This document shows positions 11,754-13,611 of a DNA stretch of 13,611 bases, piece after piece. Position 1 is the first letter of the stretch; every line of letters begins with the position of its first letter. The stretch is from an uncultured Flavobacteriales bacterium. GTDB taxonomy: Bacteria; Bacteroidota; Bacteroidia; Flavobacteriales_D; Sanyastnellaceae. The position numbers and the translations under genes are program-made. The notes beneath the pieces are model-generated. The model searched no databases and was not told the DNA's origin. It worked only from the letters and a program-made list of their open reading frames with translations. The stretch is from NCBI GenBank assembly GCA_937890245.1, contig CALACF010000339.1:1-13611 (forward strand), given 5' to 3'.

Positions 11754-12603
11754 CATCATCATCGATGGAAACAGCCTCTACGCCCGATCCTGGTTCGGTG
11801 CGATGAAGGACCAGGACGACACTGACGAGGCTATCCGCGCCTCGCTAGGGTTACTCTTCTCTGTGATGGAGGGGTGTAACGGCGGGCGCGCTGGCACCCG
11901 CTGCCTGTTTTGCTGGGACGCTGGGGCGAAGAAGGACAAGCAGCGCGCACCTAAGCCCGCAGGCTTCCACTCAACGCTGGATGAGTTCATAGACTTCGTT
12001 CCGAAGCTCCTGGGCACCCCCAACGCCCTCATTCAGGGGTATGAGGCTGACGACCTGGTGGCCACAGCCGTGTTTGAGAGTGCTGCTGACAGGATCTACG
12101 TCGTCAGCGGGGACAAAGACCTCCAGCAGCTTCACGGTGGGCCGGTGACCTACTACAGCCTCAACACCAAGGGTCCCCTGTCAAACCACACCATCCTGAG
12201 CAAGTGGAGCGTGAAGCATCCCAGTCAAATGGCTATCGCCCTGGCCATCCTGGGCGACAAGGTCGACGCCATTGACGGCTTGAAGGGTTGGGGAGCGAAA
12301 AAAGTGGCGCAGCTGTTCAAGCATGTCCGTCCCGACATGAATTTCGAGGAGGCGCTTACCACCATCTCCGATCAGGTGCCTGAGCACATGCAAGATAAGT
12401 TCTGGGACTCTTTCAGCCTGACTCTCCTGAACTCAGGCATCGCTGACGTGCCGTCTCCCGGTGTTATCAGGTGGGCTGATGGTGGCCTCCTCGACGATAT
12501 GGGATTTGATAGCCTGTCCGAGTGGTACCACCGCTTGTCTGGGGTACGCGGTTCAGGGCGTAGTCAGCAGCGGAGGGTAGACGAGGCGTTGGCGATGGTC
12601 TAG
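11746..12603 (+). CDS. 5'-3' exonuclease / flap endonuclease (FEN, T4 RNase H/T5 D15-type)
   Basis: A 285-residue protein with FEN-family motifs in order: IIIDGNSLYAR (D7), LFCWDAG (D58), GYEADDLVATAV (E100, D102, D103), YVVSGDKDLQQL (D123, D125), and the helix-hairpin-helix with its metal acid, ILGDKVDAIDGLKGWGAKKV (D171, D174, D177). All acidic residues of the two-metal site appear present. The size is near T4 RNase H (305 aa) and T5 D15 (291 aa), so it is a stand-alone nuclease without a polymerase domain. Its role is removal of RNA primers and flaps during lagging-strand synthesis. It starts inside the end of the gp26-like extension (8-nt overlap) and has no Shine-Dalgarno of its own, so it depends on coupling. 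Its stop shares CTAG with the convergent gene's stop. Confidence 0.88.
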   Translation: MTDIIIDGNSLYARSWFGAMKDQDDTDEAIRASLGLLFSVMEGCNGGRAGTRCLFCWDAGAKKDKQRAPKPAGFHSTLDEFIDFVPKLLGTPNALIQGYEADDLVATAVFESAADRIYVVSGDKDLQQLHGGPVTYYSLNTKGPLSNHTILSKWSVKHPSQMAIALAILGDKVDAIDGLKGWGAKKVAQLFKHVRPDMNFEEALTTISDQVPEHMQDKFWDSFSLTLLNSGIADVPSPGVIRWADGGLLDDMGFDSLSEWYHRLSGVRGSGRSQQRRVDEALAMV

Positions 12604-12953
12604 CAGGCTATCGCAGTCGGAATGTTTCCGCCGCTGGGCCGGGTCACGTGCCACGTGATCGAGAATTCAAGAAACGCACCACCTGACGCATTGCCCACCA
12701 GGCGAACCTGCTGCAACGCCGATGTCAACTCCAGGGTCACAACTGCCAGCGACGCGATGGTGTTGTAGGTGTCTGAGCCACTCACGCCGATGTCAACCCA
12801 CGTCGCTCCATTGTACTCCTGGAACCGGTAGTTCATCGTGTTAGAGCCGGTGTTCTTCAGCGTCACCAGCGAGTTGACGGACTGCTGCACCATTCCGAAC
12901 AGCGTTCCCTCAACCTCTGGCACCGTCTCCGTGTCGTTTACGTGAATGATCAT
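12600..12953 (-). CDS. Small beta-rich hypothetical virion protein
   Basis: A 117-residue protein beginning MIIHVNDTETVPEVEGTLFG. It is rich in strands with small polar turns (LVTLKNTGSNTMNYRFQEYN, VVTLELTSALQQVRLVG, FLEFSITWHV), suggesting a single Ig-like sandwich. Its LKNTGSNTMNYRFQEYNGAT stretch resembles FENTGTATLRVMLKQRDGTT of the 165-aa protein at 5580, so the two may be paralogous surface or decoration proteins; this is by-eye similarity only. A GTAGTTA box lies 7 nt before the ATG. Its stop overlaps that of the convergent FEN gene in a shared CTAG. It follows the repeat protein by 6 nt and is probably co-transcribed. Confidence 0.6.
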   Translation of the reverse strand: MIIHVNDTETVPEVEGTLFGMVQQSVNSLVTLKNTGSNTMNYRFQEYNGATWVDIGVSGSDTYNTIASLAVVTLELTSALQQVRLVGNASGGAFLEFSITWHVTRPSGGNIPTAIAC

Positions 12954-12959
12954 CTTGAT

Positions 12960-13611
12960 TTAACTACAGGAGCTGGGTTGAACTTTGAATTTGGGGGACC
13001 ACCTGCTGAGCCGGGGGCCGAAGACATCGTCTGTGATGGGGATAAGCCAGCCCTTTCTCCGAGCTGCCGGGTAGGACCCGTCTCCAGCTTTGTACTGCCA
13101 CTCAGACCTGGACGAAAAGGCCCTGGCCCGAGCATGGCAGGTTTCCTGGGTCCACTTGTAATCCACGGGTTTCGGGGTTTTGAACAGGTCAGCCTTGATC
13201 ACCTTGAGCCAGCCAGCTCTGTGAGCCGCGATGTAGGACCCGCCGCCAGCTGAGGACCAGTCGGAAAGGTAAGTGAACTTCTTGGCCTCCTCCCGGCATG
13301 ACTCGGGGGTCCAGTTGGGGCCTACGCGCACTGGCCAGCCAGTGTCCTTTTCGAGGCGCCGGTTCCATTTCCTCAGCGTTACTGCCTGCATCATGGCGCT
13401 GCGAGCAGCTGTGAACGCTTTCTTGGACTTGAACTTATTGGCCTCCGCGAGGATGAGCTTGTAGGTGTACTTGGATCGGATACGGCCCGTGCTGCCTCCG
13501 CCCCTACGGTTGAGGACCGCGTAGCCCTTGGTGTGGTAATCCTCGATGGCGTCTATCTCAGCCTGGGCTGCGTCCGTGGGCATGAGGTGGTCCTTGAGGA
13601 TTGAGAGCTGG
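12960..13611 (-). CDS. Repeat protein resembling phage endonuclease-associated repeats, cut by the right edge
   Basis: An ATG at 13583 would give 207 residues, but the frame stays open to the right edge (reading QLSILKDHL before that Met), so the N-terminus is probably missing. Counting from 13583, two clear copies of a 36-37-residue repeat lie at about 91-126 and 144-180. Both start W-T-x-E-(S/T)-C, contain a (D/E)-W, then G-S-Y-x-A-A-x-R-x-G-W-L; a weaker copy lies near 39-74. Such Trp/Cys/GWL repeats occur in phage proteins, often attached to GIY-YIG or HNH homing-type nucleases, and may bind nucleic acid. No nuclease motif is in the visible part, but it could sit beyond the edge. It precedes the 117-aa virion-like gene by 6 nt. 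Gene real; function unknown. Confidence 0.7.
   Translation of the reverse strand, partial: QLSILKDHLMPTDAAQAEIDAIEDYHTKGYAVLNRRGGGSTGRIRSKYTYKLILAEANKFKSKKAFTAARSAMMQAVTLRKWNRRLEKDTGWPVRVGPNWTPESCREEAKKFTYLSDWSSAGGGSYIAAHRAGWLKVIKADLFKTPKPVDYKWTQETCHARARAFSSRSEWQYKAGDGSYPAARRKGWLIPITDDVFGPRLSRWSPKFKVQPSSCS
12961..12967 (-). promoter_or_regulatory. GTAGTTA box before the 117-aa gene
   Basis: Minus strand CCTGTAGTTAAATCAAGATG, box 7 nt before the ATG at 12953. It covers the last codons and TAA of the upstream repeat protein, so coding constraint may contribute. Confidence 0.35.

Noticed and set aside
12644..12658. Perfect 15-bp palindrome TCACGTG-C-CACGTGA
   Set aside because: It lies inside the coding end of the 117-aa gene (encoding TWHVT), has no T-tract and no nearby start; probably chance or coding constraint.
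1..13611. tRNA genes, CRISPR arrays, insertion sequences, attachment sites
   Set aside because: No cloverleaf with CCA-type ends, no spaced direct repeats, no transposase or terminal repeats, and no integrase were seen on either strand.

Overview
The window is a compact, gene-dense piece of a tailed double-stranded DNA phage genome with a contractile (myovirus-type) tail, distantly related to T4. It carries a T4 gp20-type portal, a gp25-type baseplate wedge protein, a gp5-type hub OB-fold protein followed by a PAAR spike tip, a gp26-like two-zinc-knuckle baseplate protein and a possible tail-tube-like protein. With them are phage replication and recombination genes: a DnaG-type primase, an Mre11/SbcD/gp47-type nuclease and a FEN/RNase H-type 5'-3' exonuclease. 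There is also a GroES-type co-chaperonin, an HU-like protein and a possible ribbon-helix-helix regulator. Base composition is moderately GC-rich by eye. I found no tRNA, rRNA, CRISPR, IS element or host gene. The host cannot be named. Classical Shine-Dalgarno sequences are nearly absent, so the host or the phage may rely on leaderless or SD-independent translation.

Layout, left to right. 1-3174 (minus): portal, then a gp25-like protein with an extra N-terminal beta domain, then HU-like, then an unknown gene running off the left edge; genes are overlapping or tightly spaced. 3197-3477: a palindromic divergent control region and a small RHH-like gene (plus). 3468-4306 (minus): three small genes of unknown function. 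4307-5482 (plus): regulatory stretch and Mre11-like nuclease. 5483-6130 (plus): a monocistronic beta-rich virion-like protein closed by a strong terminator. 6143-6706 (plus): unknown. 6696-8420 (minus): primase, then a tandem-domain GroES. 8435-8632 (plus): small coiled-coil-like gene. 8639-9544 (minus): tail-tube/baseplate-like protein. 9570-11753 (plus): gp5 OB-fold, PAAR, gp26-like and an out-of-frame C-terminal extension. 11746-12603 (plus): FEN nuclease. 12600-13611 (minus): small beta-rich protein, preceded by a repeat protein cut by the right edge. Strand changes many times, and convergent neighbours overlap or nearly touch.

The most interesting signals are these. (1) A GTTCTA box sits 6-9 nt before the start codon of six genes, and in one case directly abuts the T-tract of a terminator. 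This argues for a phage-specific promoter making leaderless or almost leaderless mRNAs. (2) A second box, GTAGTTA, lies 4-8 nt before five other starts, two of them back to back in a 15-bp palindrome. (3) A TTT TTT CGT C site in the gp26-like gene could give a +1 ribosomal frameshift onto a protein-like 60-residue extension. (4) A 216-aa co-chaperonin is made of two GroES-like domains. Function names rest on reading motifs by eye; no database search was possible.
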